Below are positions 38,926 through 47,755 of a stretch of DNA of 64,000 nt, one piece after another. Made by a program: the position numbers and the translations under genes. Positions within the stretch are counted from its first letter, which is position 1. Each line of letters begins with the position of its first letter. The notes beneath the pieces were generated by a model. It searched no databases. It had not been told where the DNA came from and worked only from the letters and a program-made list of their open reading frames with translations. This DNA is from an uncultured Clostridia bacterium (GTDB lineage: Bacteria > Bacillota > Clostridia > Oscillospirales > Acutalibacteraceae): assembly GCA_946555465.1 (NCBI GenBank), contig CAMNST010000006.1:62001-126000 (forward strand), given 5' to 3'.

Positions 38926-41394
38926 TTATAACATTTTTATTCTTGAAACAACTTCAATAAATGCGCACCAGACAGCCTGAAAAATAACAACATTCAGGGC
39001 ACCCAACTGACTGAGTCCGCCTATAAATCCAAGCAGCGCAACCACGCCTAAACCAATAGCACAGCCGAAAGAAATCAGAACACTTAAAAGCCTTCTCGTA
39101 TCTTCAATGCTTTCAGCGGCCTCCATTGCACTTACAAAACCGAGAGCCGAGCCGTTATGAACCACGTATGCAGGCGATTTTTCAACACACATATCCGAAT
39201 ATTTTTCAAATACCCTGCCGTTTGAAGAATTCATAACCCTTACATAACCCTCAGGCAATGAAAACAATTCTGCAATGCTTTCATCATTGATAAACGGATC
39301 GGAACTTTTTACTAAAATTGTCATTCCGCTTTTTTCAAGTTTTCTCAGCGCTCTTTTAAGTTTAGGGTCTGCATTATACGAAACAACAAACATTGCCATA
39401 ACCGTTCCCGTAACGGCAAGATAAAGTATTTTTCTTCCCTTTCGGGTATACTTTTTCTCAAAATCCTCTTTCGGCACCCGTACACCGTGATGAATAAGAA
39501 GATCTCTTGTTCCTACAAGAATTTTTTTACGGTATATCCACGCTGAAGTTCCCAGCCTGTCCTCATAAATAACACCGTCAACATCGGGCAGAATGGTCTG
39601 CTTGCCGATAATTACATCATCAAATACATAGGAAAGCGGGCTTTTTGTTTTCATAATCACTGCGGCAGTTTTTAAAATAACATCATCTGCCTTTGCGCCG
39701 TTAAAGGTTTTTATGCCGTGAATTTCACAACTGTTCGGGCCGAAAAGATCCTGCGCTTCAATAACGATTGCGTTGGCATCATCAACCATCTGCGCACCTT
39801 TAAAACCGTTAATCATGGCACCGCAGTCTTTGAGTTTTTGCGAAATGCCGAGAAGCGTGCTGTTGGTGCAGAAAAGAGATATGCACGGCAGAGAAATACT
39901 CAAAGCGCAGACACCAATGTTAAAACCGATATGCCAGTCTTTGTTGATAGCAGAAAACACAACAAAAAGTATAAGGCTCAGCACCATCATAACACTGCCC
40001 GTAACAGCAGCAATTTTATCAGCAGGTTCGTCACTGCTGCTTATATCAAGAAACTTTGTTGTAAAATCTGTTTTAATGCTTGTTTTCAGATTAGCCTCGC
40101 CCGTCAGAACACCTCTGCTGATAATCGTTGCATCCACTGTATTTGCGATTGTTTCAACAGTATGTGTTTCCTCCTGCGCCACAAGAAATTCAAAATTCTT
40201 TATAATTCGGGTCAGCATAATTCTTCTGCCGAGGCCGCCCATAAATATTGCAAACGTTGCTGCAAGCGGATATGCATTTCCGCCGCTGATTGCAAAATCG
40301 CTGTCAAAAATCATCAGAACAGTATGTACAAGAACAATGATACTGACTGCAGAAATCGGAAAATCACTGTTAATCTTATATTTAAAGTTAAAACCGTGAA
40401 GTATCGTTTTTATGTTCACAATCATAACAACAGCATAAATAATGCTTAAAACAGAAAAATAAACCGTGTCTGACATAAGAAATGTAGGCAGATAAGCACT
40501 GTTTTTAAATGCGGTAATAAAGCCGATAACAATACCCAGTGCAAGCGTAACCGACATTTTAAAACTTACACTTGATTTTGCAGAAAAAAGTTTTTCAAGG
40601 AAAGCGGTTTTGTCATCGTCATTTTCATATTCATCTCTTACAGCACTGCCCTTTGAAGTTTCATTTTCAATTTCGTCAGGGCTGAAAAGACGAAACTTAT
40701 TTATCTTGTCTTTTCTTCTTTCCCTTAACTGCTTTTCGGCTAATTCTTCATCAATCTTTGATATTTCTTCGGTGCTGTCTTCAAAACCTTCGAGAACAAT
40801 CTGCTCGCCTTCATCACTCTCATAAATATCTGTTTCCGGTTTTGACATAAAATTTGAACCGCCGAGAGAAATTCTTGTTTTCTCAAGTTCGTCAACTGCA
40901 ACAATCGTTGGCACTTCCTGCAAATCAGAAGTTTTGTCAAACCTTGATTTGCTTTTGATTGTTGCCGGCTTTTCAACCATTTCAGGCGGATTTTTGGAAT
41001 AAACAGGCTCTGACGAACGGCTCTGAAAAAAACTGGTTTTCTTTTTGAATTCCTTAACATCTCCAACAACGCCTGTTTTCTCGCTCACTTCAACGTGCCT
41101 TGTTTTCTGGTCAACAATCCTTGTTTTTTCATCGGCACCGCTTTGGCTTTTTTCGCCGATTTCTTTGCTCACAACTGCAGTTTTTTCAATATTTTCTTTT
41201 TTTCTGTATTCGTGTGTATTTGATTTAATCTGTATATTTTTAACGTCCGGCTTGGGAACTTCGATATTTCTCTGTGTTATTTCTTTTGCTGTTGAATCTA
41301 TATCCTCAAGCGCAGACTGAGCCGTTTTAACGGTTTTGGTTCTTATTTCTTCTGCTCTTCTTATAATTTCATCTATTGATAAATTCTCGCTCAT
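38926..41394 (-). CDS. P-type ATPase-like membrane protein, apparently catalytically degenerate, with long polar N-terminal extension
   Basis: A-domain-like GVLTGEANLK; SLPCISLFCTNSTLLGISQKLKDCGAMINGFKGAQMVDDANAIVIEAQDLF aligns by eye with CPCALGLATP...GILIKGGEALE...VVFDKTGTL; N-domain-like ILVGTRDLLIHHGVRVP. No DKTGT, TGDN or GDGxNDAP. Confidence 0.75.
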   Translation of the reverse strand: MSENLSIDEIIRRAEEIRTKTVKTAQSALEDIDSTAKEITQRNIEVPKPDVKNIQIKSNTHEYRKKENIEKTAVVSKEIGEKSQSGADEKTRIVDQKTRHVEVSEKTGVVGDVKEFKKKTSFFQSRSSEPVYSKNPPEMVEKPATIKSKSRFDKTSDLQEVPTIVAVDELEKTRISLGGSNFMSKPETDIYESDEGEQIVLEGFEDSTEEISKIDEELAEKQLRERRKDKINKFRLFSPDEIENETSKGSAVRDEYENDDDKTAFLEKLFSAKSSVSFKMSVTLALGIVIGFITAFKNSAYLPTFLMSDTVYFSVLSIIYAVVMIVNIKTILHGFNFKYKINSDFPISAVSIIVLVHTVLMIFDSDFAISGGNAYPLAATFAIFMGGLGRRIMLTRIIKNFEFLVAQEETHTVETIANTVDATIISRGVLTGEANLKTSIKTDFTTKFLDISSSDEPADKIAAVTGSVMMVLSLILFVVFSAINKDWHIGFNIGVCALSISLPCISLFCTNSTLLGISQKLKDCGAMINGFKGAQMVDDANAIVIEAQDLFGPNSCEIHGIKTFNGAKADDVILKTAAVIMKTKSPLSYVFDDVIIGKQTILPDVDGVIYEDRLGTSAWIYRKKILVGTRDLLIHHGVRVPKEDFEKKYTRKGRKILYLAVTGTVMAMFVVSYNADPKLKRALRKLEKSGMTILVKSSDPFINDESIAELFSLPEGYVRVMNSSNGRVFEKYSDMCVEKSPAYVVHNGSALGFVSAMEAAESIEDTRRLLSVLISFGCAIGLGVVALLGFIGGLSQLGALNVVIFQAVWCAFIEVVSRIKML

Positions 41395-41413
41395 ATCACT
41401 GTTTCCCGTCTTT

Positions 41414-42172
41414 TCAAAGTCCTAATCTCTGTTTGGCAACTTCATACATAATAATTCCCGCGGCAACCGAGGCATTAAGCGAATTGACTTTGCCGCACAT
41501 CGGAAGACTCACCGTAACATCGCATTTTTCTTTAACAAGTCTGCCGACGCCTTTGCCCTCATTGCCTATAACAATGGCACAGCCTCCCGAAAAATCGGTT
41601 TTGCACCAGGGCTGTCCATCCATATCGGCACAGTATACCCAGATGTTTTTCTTTTTCAGTTCTTCAATCGTTGCCGCAATGTTGTTTACTCTTGCAACTT
41701 TCATATATTCAAGCGCTCCGCACGAGGTTTTTGCAACAATAAAATTGAGCCCCACATTTCGCCTCTTCGGAATAATGATTCCGTGAACGCCGCATGCCTC
41801 CGCACTTCGGATAATTGCGCCGAGATTATGACTGTCTTCAATCTCATCACAAATAATCAGAAACGGGTGCTCACCCTTGCTTTCGGCGTATGCAAGAATT
41901 TCATCCAGACTTGAATAACTGTGGGCAGGCACATTTGCGGCAACGCCCTGATGATTGGCATTTGCGCACATAAAATCAAGTTTTTTTCTGTCTACATTTT
42001 TTATAACAATGCCGTTTTCGCGGCACATAGAAATAATTCGGTTTATAGACCCCTCTCTTTCACCTTTGGCGATAAGAACATTTTCAATTTCTCTTCCGCT
42101 TTTTAAAAGTTCCATAACCGCATTTCTGCCGATAACCAGATTGTCATTTACAATATTATCTTCTCTTGCCAT
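41414..42172 (-). CDS. rlmB: TrmH/SpoU family 23S rRNA (guanosine-2'-O-)-methyltransferase
   Basis: VIGRNAVMELLKSGREIENVLIAKGE, DEIEDSHNLGAIIRSAEACGVHGIIIPKRR, VIGNEGKGVGRLVKEKCD, LNASVAAGIIMYE. Start at MAREDN (42172) behind GGAGA. Confidence 0.94.
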   Translation of the reverse strand: MAREDNIVNDNLVIGRNAVMELLKSGREIENVLIAKGEREGSINRIISMCRENGIVIKNVDRKKLDFMCANANHQGVAANVPAHSYSSLDEILAYAESKGEHPFLIICDEIEDSHNLGAIIRSAEACGVHGIIIPKRRNVGLNFIVAKTSCGALEYMKVARVNNIAATIEELKKKNIWVYCADMDGQPWCKTDFSGGCAIVIGNEGKGVGRLVKEKCDVTVSLPMCGKVNSLNASVAAGIIMYEVAKQRLGL

Positions 42173-42284
42173 ATTTTGTATCTCCGCATAAATATTCATA
42201 TTAATTATAACATTATATCGCCCATTAATCAACGGCAAATATTGTAAACACCTGCTGCTCCGTTTTGCAAAACATTGTATTCTG

Positions 42285-42314
42285 TTGACTTTTTCAGTTC
42301 ATTTGTGGTATAAT
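42285..42314 (+). promoter_or_regulatory. Sigma-A promoter TTGACT-18-TATAAT for the structured RNA
   Basis: TTGACT 42285-42290, 18-bp spacer, TATAAT 42309-42314. Confidence 0.8.
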
Positions 42315-42320
42315 AACTTT

Positions 42321-42489
42321 GCCAAATAATTCAACTCAATATTGAAACATAATCAGTAAGTGTGTATTTCTATCCCTTGATAAAAATGCAGGCTTTTATC
42401 CGCATACTTACTTTTTATGTAGTATTAGGTTGAATTGTTTGGCGACAGTTGAAGCCTTGCGTTTTTTATGCACGGCTTCGGCTGTGCAT
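42321..42489 (+). ncRNA. Candidate structured ncRNA / 5' leader (6S-like architecture)
   Basis: 15-bp closing helix 42321-42335/42429-42443 (one G-U), large internal loop, 11-bp inner helix 42355-42365/42402-42412, apical GATAAAA/TTTTATC; strong promoter upstream, UUCG terminator downstream. Confidence 0.65.
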
Positions 42490-42500
42490 TTTTTATTTTA
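42468..42500 (+). terminator. UUCG-tetraloop intrinsic terminator
   Basis: ATGCACGGC-TTCG-GCTGTGCAT followed by ttttttatttt. Confidence 0.9.
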
Positions 42501-42514
42501 AGGGGGTCATAAAA

Positions 42515-42790
42515 ATGACTGAAAAAACGTATTCATATGACATTGAGGGCAAAGATTTGCACGAATTCTTCAAACTGCACAATCAACTCAACGACAGGCT
42601 GGGGATACTATCCAACAAAATAGAACTGCTGAATGTTCTGCAGGGCTGCTGTGTTGAACTGGAGGCATATAACAACAAAAACTACGATCTGCTCTGCATG
42701 GCAATCAGCGATGCGCTGGATTACACTGAAGAACTGACCGCATTTTCAGATAAATGCTATCTACATATGCAGCATATGCTGAAAAAATGA
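42515..42790 (+). CDS. Small protein of unknown function (91 aa)
   Basis: AGGGGG RBS, ATG at 42515: MTEKTYSYDIEGKDLHEFFKLHNQLNDRLGILSNKIELLNVLQGC... Confidence 0.75.
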   Translation: MTEKTYSYDIEGKDLHEFFKLHNQLNDRLGILSNKIELLNVLQGCCVELEAYNNKNYDLLCMAISDALDYTEELTAFSDKCYLHMQHMLKK

Positions 42791-42806
42791 ATCCATCATA
42801 AAAAAG

Positions 42807-42831
42807 GCGTGAGGATAATCCATCCTCACGC
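42807..42831. terminator. Hairpin terminator
   Basis: gcgtgaggataatccatcctcacgc with A-tract upstream and T-rich sequence downstream. Confidence 0.8.
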
Positions 42832-42836
42832 TGTTT

Positions 42837-43595
42837 TCATAATCTTACAGAAATATTTCTCTCGTTAAGATATTTTTTCAATTCAGGCACAGGCAATTCG
42901 TTAAAATGAAACAAACTTGCTGCCAGAACTGCATCTGCCTTTCCTTCGGTAAAAGCATCATAAAAATGCTCTGCTTTTCCCGCACCGCCCGATGCAATAA
43001 CAGGTATTCCCACATTTTCACTGACTGCCCTTGTCAGTTCAATATCATATCCGGTTTTCTGTCCGTCGCAGTCCATAGAAGTAAGAAGAATCTCGCCTGC
43101 TCCCCTTTTTTCTGCCTCAACTGCCCATTTAACCGCATCTATACCGGTTGGAACGCGGCCGCCGTTGAGATAAACTTCCCATCCGCCGCCGTCTTTTCTC
43201 TTTGCATCTATCGCACAGACAACACACTGTGAGCCGAATTTATATGAAGCCTCATTAATTAAATCGGGGTTTCTTACTGCTGCAGAATTAACCGAAATTT
43301 TATCGGCGCCTGCTCTGAGAAGTTCTTTAAAATCATCAACCGTTGATATACCGCCGCCAACCGTAAATGGAATAAACACAGTTTCGGCAACCCTGCGCAC
43401 AATATCAATCATCGTGCCGCGCCCCTCGTGCGACGCCATAATATCAAGAAAAACAAGTTCATCTGCCCCTTGTCTGTCATACTCGGCAGCACATTCAACA
43501 GGGTCACCCGCATCACGCAGACCAACAAAGGAAACGCCTTTAACCACTCTTCCGTTTTTTACATCAAGGCATGGAATAATTCTTTTTGCGTACAT
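42837..43595 (-). CDS. hisF: Imidazole glycerol phosphate synthase subunit HisF
   Basis: [67 protein letters not shown]. Confidence 0.97.
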   Translation of the reverse strand: MYAKRIIPCLDVKNGRVVKGVSFVGLRDAGDPVECAAEYDRQGADELVFLDIMASHEGRGTMIDIVRRVAETVFIPFTVGGGISTVDDFKELLRAGADKISVNSAAVRNPDLINEASYKFGSQCVVCAIDAKRKDGGGWEVYLNGGRVPTGIDAVKWAVEAEKRGAGEILLTSMDCDGQKTGYDIELTRAVSENVGIPVIASGGAGKAEHFYDAFTEGKADAVLAASLFHFNELPVPELKKYLNERNISVRL

Positions 43596-43597
43596 AG

Positions 43598-44209
43598 TTA
43601 TTCCCCCTTACTCAAGAAATTTTCAAGAAGTTTCAAACCGACCTTGCTGCTTTTTTCAGGGTGAAACTGTGTTGCACATAAATTTCCCTTTTGAACAGCA
43701 CACTGAATCGAAACGCCATATTCAGTTGTTGCAGCAACAACATCTTCTTCTGCATCCTTTAAATAATAAGAATGAACAAAGTAGAAATAACTTTCGTCAT
43801 CTATATCTTTAAATATACCGTCTTTCTGCTTAACGGATATGGAATTCCAGCCCATATGAGGAACTTTTAAACCTGTATTCTTAGGAATTTCAACAATTTT
43901 CCCTTTCAGAATTCCAAGGCCTTCTGCACCCGGGCTTTCCTCGCTGCTTTCAAAAAGCAACTGCAGACCAAGGCAAATACCAAGAAAAGGTTTTCCGCTT
44001 GCTGCCGCCTCTTTAACAACATCAACAAGTCCGCGCGCTTTCATAGAGTTCATAGCATCTTCAAAAGAACCTACACCGGGCAAAATTATGTGAGTGGCAG
44101 AAAGAATCTTTTCTCTGTCCTGCGTAATTTCATTTTCTGCGCCAAGGTAATCAAGTGCTTTTTTTACACTGGAAAGATTACCTGCACCGTAATCAATAAT
44201 TGCAACCAT
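43598..44209 (-). CDS. hisH: Imidazole glycerol phosphate synthase subunit HisH
   Basis: [63 protein letters not shown]. Start at 44209. Confidence 0.96.
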   Translation of the reverse strand: MVAIIDYGAGNLSSVKKALDYLGAENEITQDREKILSATHIILPGVGSFEDAMNSMKARGLVDVVKEAAASGKPFLGICLGLQLLFESSEESPGAEGLGILKGKIVEIPKNTGLKVPHMGWNSISVKQKDGIFKDIDDESYFYFVHSYYLKDAEEDVVAATTEYGVSIQCAVQKGNLCATQFHPEKSSKVGLKLLENFLSKGE

Positions 44210-44327
44210 ATTTTTCTCCATCGTTTGTAATGAAAATATTCTATCACAAAATATTTTCAGTTTCAATATTAATTGCAAAAGCCGTATTGACAAATGCTCT
44301 GCAAAATGCTAAAATTTACAAGCACAC

Positions 44328-44416
44328 GGAGATGTATCGAAGTGGTCATAACGGGGCTGACTCGAAATCAGTTAGGGAGCAATCCCCCGCGAGTTCGAAT
44401 CTCGCCATCTCCGCCA
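44328..44416 (+). tRNA. tRNA-Ser (anticodon CGA)
   Basis: GGAGATG...CATCTCC acceptor, long variable arm, CTGACTCGAAATCAG anticodon arm, GAGTTCGAATCTC T-arm, encoded CCA. Confidence 0.95.
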
Positions 44417-44472
44417 GAAAGACGGGGAACGAGTGACCAAACTCACTCTCCCTGTCAAAAATAAATATATAT

Positions 44473-44548
44473 CGGGGTGTAGCGCAGGTGGTAGCGCACC
44501 AGACTGGGGGTCTGGGGGCCGCAAGTTCAAGTCTTGTCACTCCGACCA
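44473..44548 (+). tRNA. tRNA-Pro (anticodon GGG)
   Basis: CGGGGTG...CACTCCG acceptor, CCAGACTGGGGGTCTGG anticodon arm, GTTCAAGTC T-loop region, encoded CCA. Confidence 0.95.
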
Positions 44549-44549
44549 A

Positions 44550-44586
44550 AAAGCACGCTTTGGGTTTTCCGAAGCGTGCTTTTTTC
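44550..44586 (+). terminator. Hairpin terminator downstream of the tRNA pair
   Basis: aaagcacgctttgggttttccgaagcgtgcttttttc. Confidence 0.85.
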
Positions 44587-44694
44587 TTTTCATTATTAAA
44601 TGTATTTTTAATATTCATTTGTATTTTTCTGCAATTTATGGTATAATTTTTTTGTGAATTTTGTAATTTATGAATGTAATAAATGAGGAAAGTT

Positions 44695-45810
44695 ATGGAT
44701 AAAATTTTAAAAATAGGAAACAACTCAACAGACACTAAGAAGAGATCGGCCTATTGGGATAATATTAAGGGAATTTTAATAATTTCAGTAGTTATTATTC
44801 ACAGCATCTATTCCCTTCAAGATTCTACCATCAACAATCTTATTTTTGATGCGTTGATTTTTTTCAATATGCCTGCATTTGTGTTTGTTGCAGGCTATTT
44901 CAGTAAAAGTGAAAGAAGTCGCAGTACAAATGCAATACTAAGACTTTTAGTGTCATATTTTCTATTTATGCTGCCGTTTTTGCTTTACAACACCTACTTG
45001 GGCAAGGAGCCTAAAATTATTCATTCCTACTATTCGGAATGGTTCCTAATGGCATTAGTATTTTGGCGATTGATTACTCCCTATCTTGCAAAGTTTAAGG
45101 GTATTATGCCTGCAATGATAATCTTTTCAGTTTTAATCGGATTTTGGGGAACAGTCAACGGTGAACTTGCCTTTGCAACAAATAAAATTGTTGTTTTCTG
45201 GCCCTATTTTATGGCAGGATATTTGCTAAAAAAAGACACTGTTGAAAACAAAATTAAGACCATAAAAACACCCGTTAAATTGCTTGCGGGCGGTGCCGCT
45301 TTAGCAGGTGCCGGTCTTATTGAAGCATTGTCCCACAAAATGCTTAATATTACAGACAATGACTTTCTACCAAATAAATACTCCGGCTTTAACCTTGAGG
45401 ACCCACTTTCAAGAATATCAATAATTGCAGTTTCAACTCTTATGATAATTGCATTTTTGCTTTTATCTGTTGAAAAGAATATTCCGATTATAACCAAGGC
45501 AGGCAAAAATTCGTTAGTTATATTCCTGTTCCACAGAATATTTACACTTGCTTATTGCAATATTGCAGAAGATTTTAGTGTAGGATATCAACTTTTAGGT
45601 GCGGCAATTTGCACAACTCTTATAGTTTTGGTGTTTGGAAATAATTTTGTTTCAAACATTGTGAACTCATTTATTGATAACTGTGCCGCTTCGATTTCAT
45701 TTTTACCCGATGAAGATAAAAAGAAAAGCAGGATTTATAGAATTATACTTTTTACACTTTTGACAATCGCATTTGTTGTTCCGATTTGTGTCGGATTTAT
45801 CCGTAATTAG
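44695..45810 (+). CDS. Acyltransferase 3 family membrane protein
   Basis: YWDNIKGILIISVVIIHSIYS, FFNMPAFVFVAGYFSKSERS; ~10 TM segments. Confidence 0.88.
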   Translation: MDKILKIGNNSTDTKKRSAYWDNIKGILIISVVIIHSIYSLQDSTINNLIFDALIFFNMPAFVFVAGYFSKSERSRSTNAILRLLVSYFLFMLPFLLYNTYLGKEPKIIHSYYSEWFLMALVFWRLITPYLAKFKGIMPAMIIFSVLIGFWGTVNGELAFATNKIVVFWPYFMAGYLLKKDTVENKIKTIKTPVKLLAGGAALAGAGLIEALSHKMLNITDNDFLPNKYSGFNLEDPLSRISIIAVSTLMIIAFLLLSVEKNIPIITKAGKNSLVIFLFHRIFTLAYCNIAEDFSVGYQLLGAAICTTLIVLVFGNNFVSNIVNSFIDNCAASISFLPDEDKKKSRIYRIILFTLLTIAFVVPICVGFIRN

Positions 45811-45889
45811 CAATATATTAAACTAAGCTGCTGTATATATTTGAAAAATTCTAATTTATAGAACCCAAATATTTATAATAGTATACAAC

Positions 45890-45921
45890 GCCCCTCAAAC
45901 TCTGTTAAGAGAATGAGGGGC
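45890..45921. terminator. Hairpin terminator
   Basis: gcccctcaaactctgttaagagaatgaggggcattttta. Confidence 0.8.
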
Positions 45922-45941
45922 ATTTTTATGTCTTTTTAATC

Positions 45942-46937
45942 TTATTTGACATTTTTTACTTGCTTTTTTAAAATATATTTTTTTGCAAATTCATTATAAG
46001 AATTAAGCAGAAATTCATTAGCCTTTTTACTGATTTTTGCATATGGTGCCATCATATCAAAAGCGTGATAGCAGCCGTCGGCAATCATCAATTTTGTTTC
46101 GATATTTTCATTTTTAAGATTATTAAAATATGTAACAACCTCATCATAAAACGGCTCAACAGTACCTACAACAGAAATTGCAGGAGGCAGTTTTTTGTAG
46201 TTCGTTTCTCTTGCAGGCGCCGCATAAACAGGCACATAATTATTCATTACCCTGTTACCCAAATAAATATGCCATGCAGATTTATTTGCCTTTGTATCCC
46301 AAATGGGTGCATTATTATCTTTAGAACTTTTCGTTACTCTGTCATCGAGCATAGGATAAAGCGGTATCTGGAATGCTATGCTGTCATTTCCGTTATCTCT
46401 TGCATAAAGGCAGAGCGCAGACGCCAAACCGCCGCCTGCACTTTCTCCGCCAACAACGAATTTATCACAGTCAATTCCTAATTTTTCTCTGTTATCCGTC
46501 AGCCATAATAAAGTTTGATAAGCATCGTCTAATGCGGCAGGATACGGCGCATTTGCAGACAAAGTATAGTCAGGTGCAACAATCACACAATTACAGTTAT
46601 GAATCAGATGCTTTGGAAAAGACATAACTGCCATTTCAGGCGAACCTAAAACATAACCGCCGCCGTGAAGCCAAAGTATGCCAACGGTTTTGCCGGTATT
46701 CTTTTTGCCTTTCATAACACATACACGAAAAGAACTTCCGTCTGCCCTTTTGATTTTTGTTTTCGTGCAGTTAAGACTTTTTAATGGTAAAAGTGAAAGC
46801 ACTGCATTAGAAACAGGAGACAACAATCTTTGCACTTTCTCATTGCCAAGCGGACTTATTGCCCTGATAAGCACACCCTCTAACCTTATTTCTTTATCAA
46901 TATCACTGTTTTTCATTTTCTCTATATCCTTTTTCAA
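45942..46937 (-). CDS. Alpha/beta hydrolase, acetyl-esterase (Aes/HSL-like)
   Basis: ILWLHGGGYVLGSPEM, VGGESAGGGLASALCLYA, DGCYHAFDMM. Confidence 0.92.
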   Translation of the reverse strand: MKKDIEKMKNSDIDKEIRLEGVLIRAISPLGNEKVQRLLSPVSNAVLSLLPLKSLNCTKTKIKRADGSSFRVCVMKGKKNTGKTVGILWLHGGGYVLGSPEMAVMSFPKHLIHNCNCVIVAPDYTLSANAPYPAALDDAYQTLLWLTDNREKLGIDCDKFVVGGESAGGGLASALCLYARDNGNDSIAFQIPLYPMLDDRVTKSSKDNNAPIWDTKANKSAWHIYLGNRVMNNYVPVYAAPARETNYKKLPPAISVVGTVEPFYDEVVTYFNNLKNENIETKLMIADGCYHAFDMMAPYAKISKKANEFLLNSYNEFAKKYILKKQVKNVK

Positions 46938-47415
46938 GTTTTAAAAGTTCAATTTTCCTGCTGATGCCTCCGGCATATCCTGTCAGATTCCCGTTTGCTC
47001 CTACTACTCTGTGACAAGGAACAATTATTGATATTCCGTTTTTTCCGACGGCTGCGCCTACTGCCCGTGCAGACATTTTTTTTAGTCCTCTTCGCTTTGC
47101 CAAAATATCTGCTATTTCTCCATAAGTCATTGTTTTACCATAAGGAATTGAATAAAGAATTTCCCATACTTCATTTTGAAAATCTGTTCCGGTAAAATGA
47201 ATCGGTAATTTAAAATTCGGTTCTTTGCCGCTAAAATAAACATCAAGCCATTTTTTTGCGTCTTTTAATAAATGTGTTTCTTTCTCTTCATTTTCTTCAT
47301 CTAAATAACGCGCAAAGTACTTTTGACCAACAAACCATAAACCTGTTAAGCCTTTTTCATCTGCCGCTATCATAATTTCTCCTAAAGGAGATTGATATTT
47401 GCCTGTGTATTGCAT
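46903..47415 (-). CDS. ogt: Methylated-DNA--[protein]-cysteine S-methyltransferase
   Basis: TMTYGEIA, RAVGAAVGKNGISIIVPCHRVVGANGNLTGYAGGISRKIELLKLE. Confidence 0.95.
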   Translation of the reverse strand: MQYTGKYQSPLGEIMIAADEKGLTGLWFVGQKYFARYLDEENEEKETHLLKDAKKWLDVYFSGKEPNFKLPIHFTGTDFQNEVWEILYSIPYGKTMTYGEIADILAKRRGLKKMSARAVGAAVGKNGISIIVPCHRVVGANGNLTGYAGGISRKIELLKLEKGYRENEKQ

Positions 47416-47626
47416 ATTTTCTCCGTTTGCTATTAAATTTTCATACAATCAGATTTATTATCTTTCAGAAACTTACTGTTCATCACTTTCATCACTTCTA
47501 TTATATCATAACATGCCATAAATACAATACAGCATCTCTCACACAAAGACTTACAATCAATTCCGTTCATTTTTAAATAAACAGATTTAAAACAGTTTTC
47601 GACTGTTTTAAACTATTTCGCATAGA

Positions 47627-47672
47627 AAAAACTGTGGCAGTACAGGTCAAAAATCACCTATACCGCCACAGT
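47627..47672 (-). terminator. Hairpin terminator downstream of the MFS gene
   Basis: Minus strand AACTGTGGCGGTATAGGTGATTTTTGACCTGTACTGCCACAGTTTTTTC. Confidence 0.8.
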
Positions 47673-47755
47673 TAAAATATTATAAACTTAAACCAACATA
47701 ATGAATTTTAAAATATAAAAATCTAAAATTATATTAAAAAATTCTACACATACCA

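Noticed and set aside
39718-40449. 243-aa and overlapping 208-aa plus-strand ORFs (39718-40449)
   Set aside because: Antisense shadows of the P-type-ATPase-like gene; compositionally implausible proteins.
44346-44735. 129-aa minus-strand ORF (GVTRLELAAPRPPVWCATTCATPRY...)
   Set aside because: Translation of the complements of tRNA-Pro and tRNA-Ser, a classic spurious ORF.
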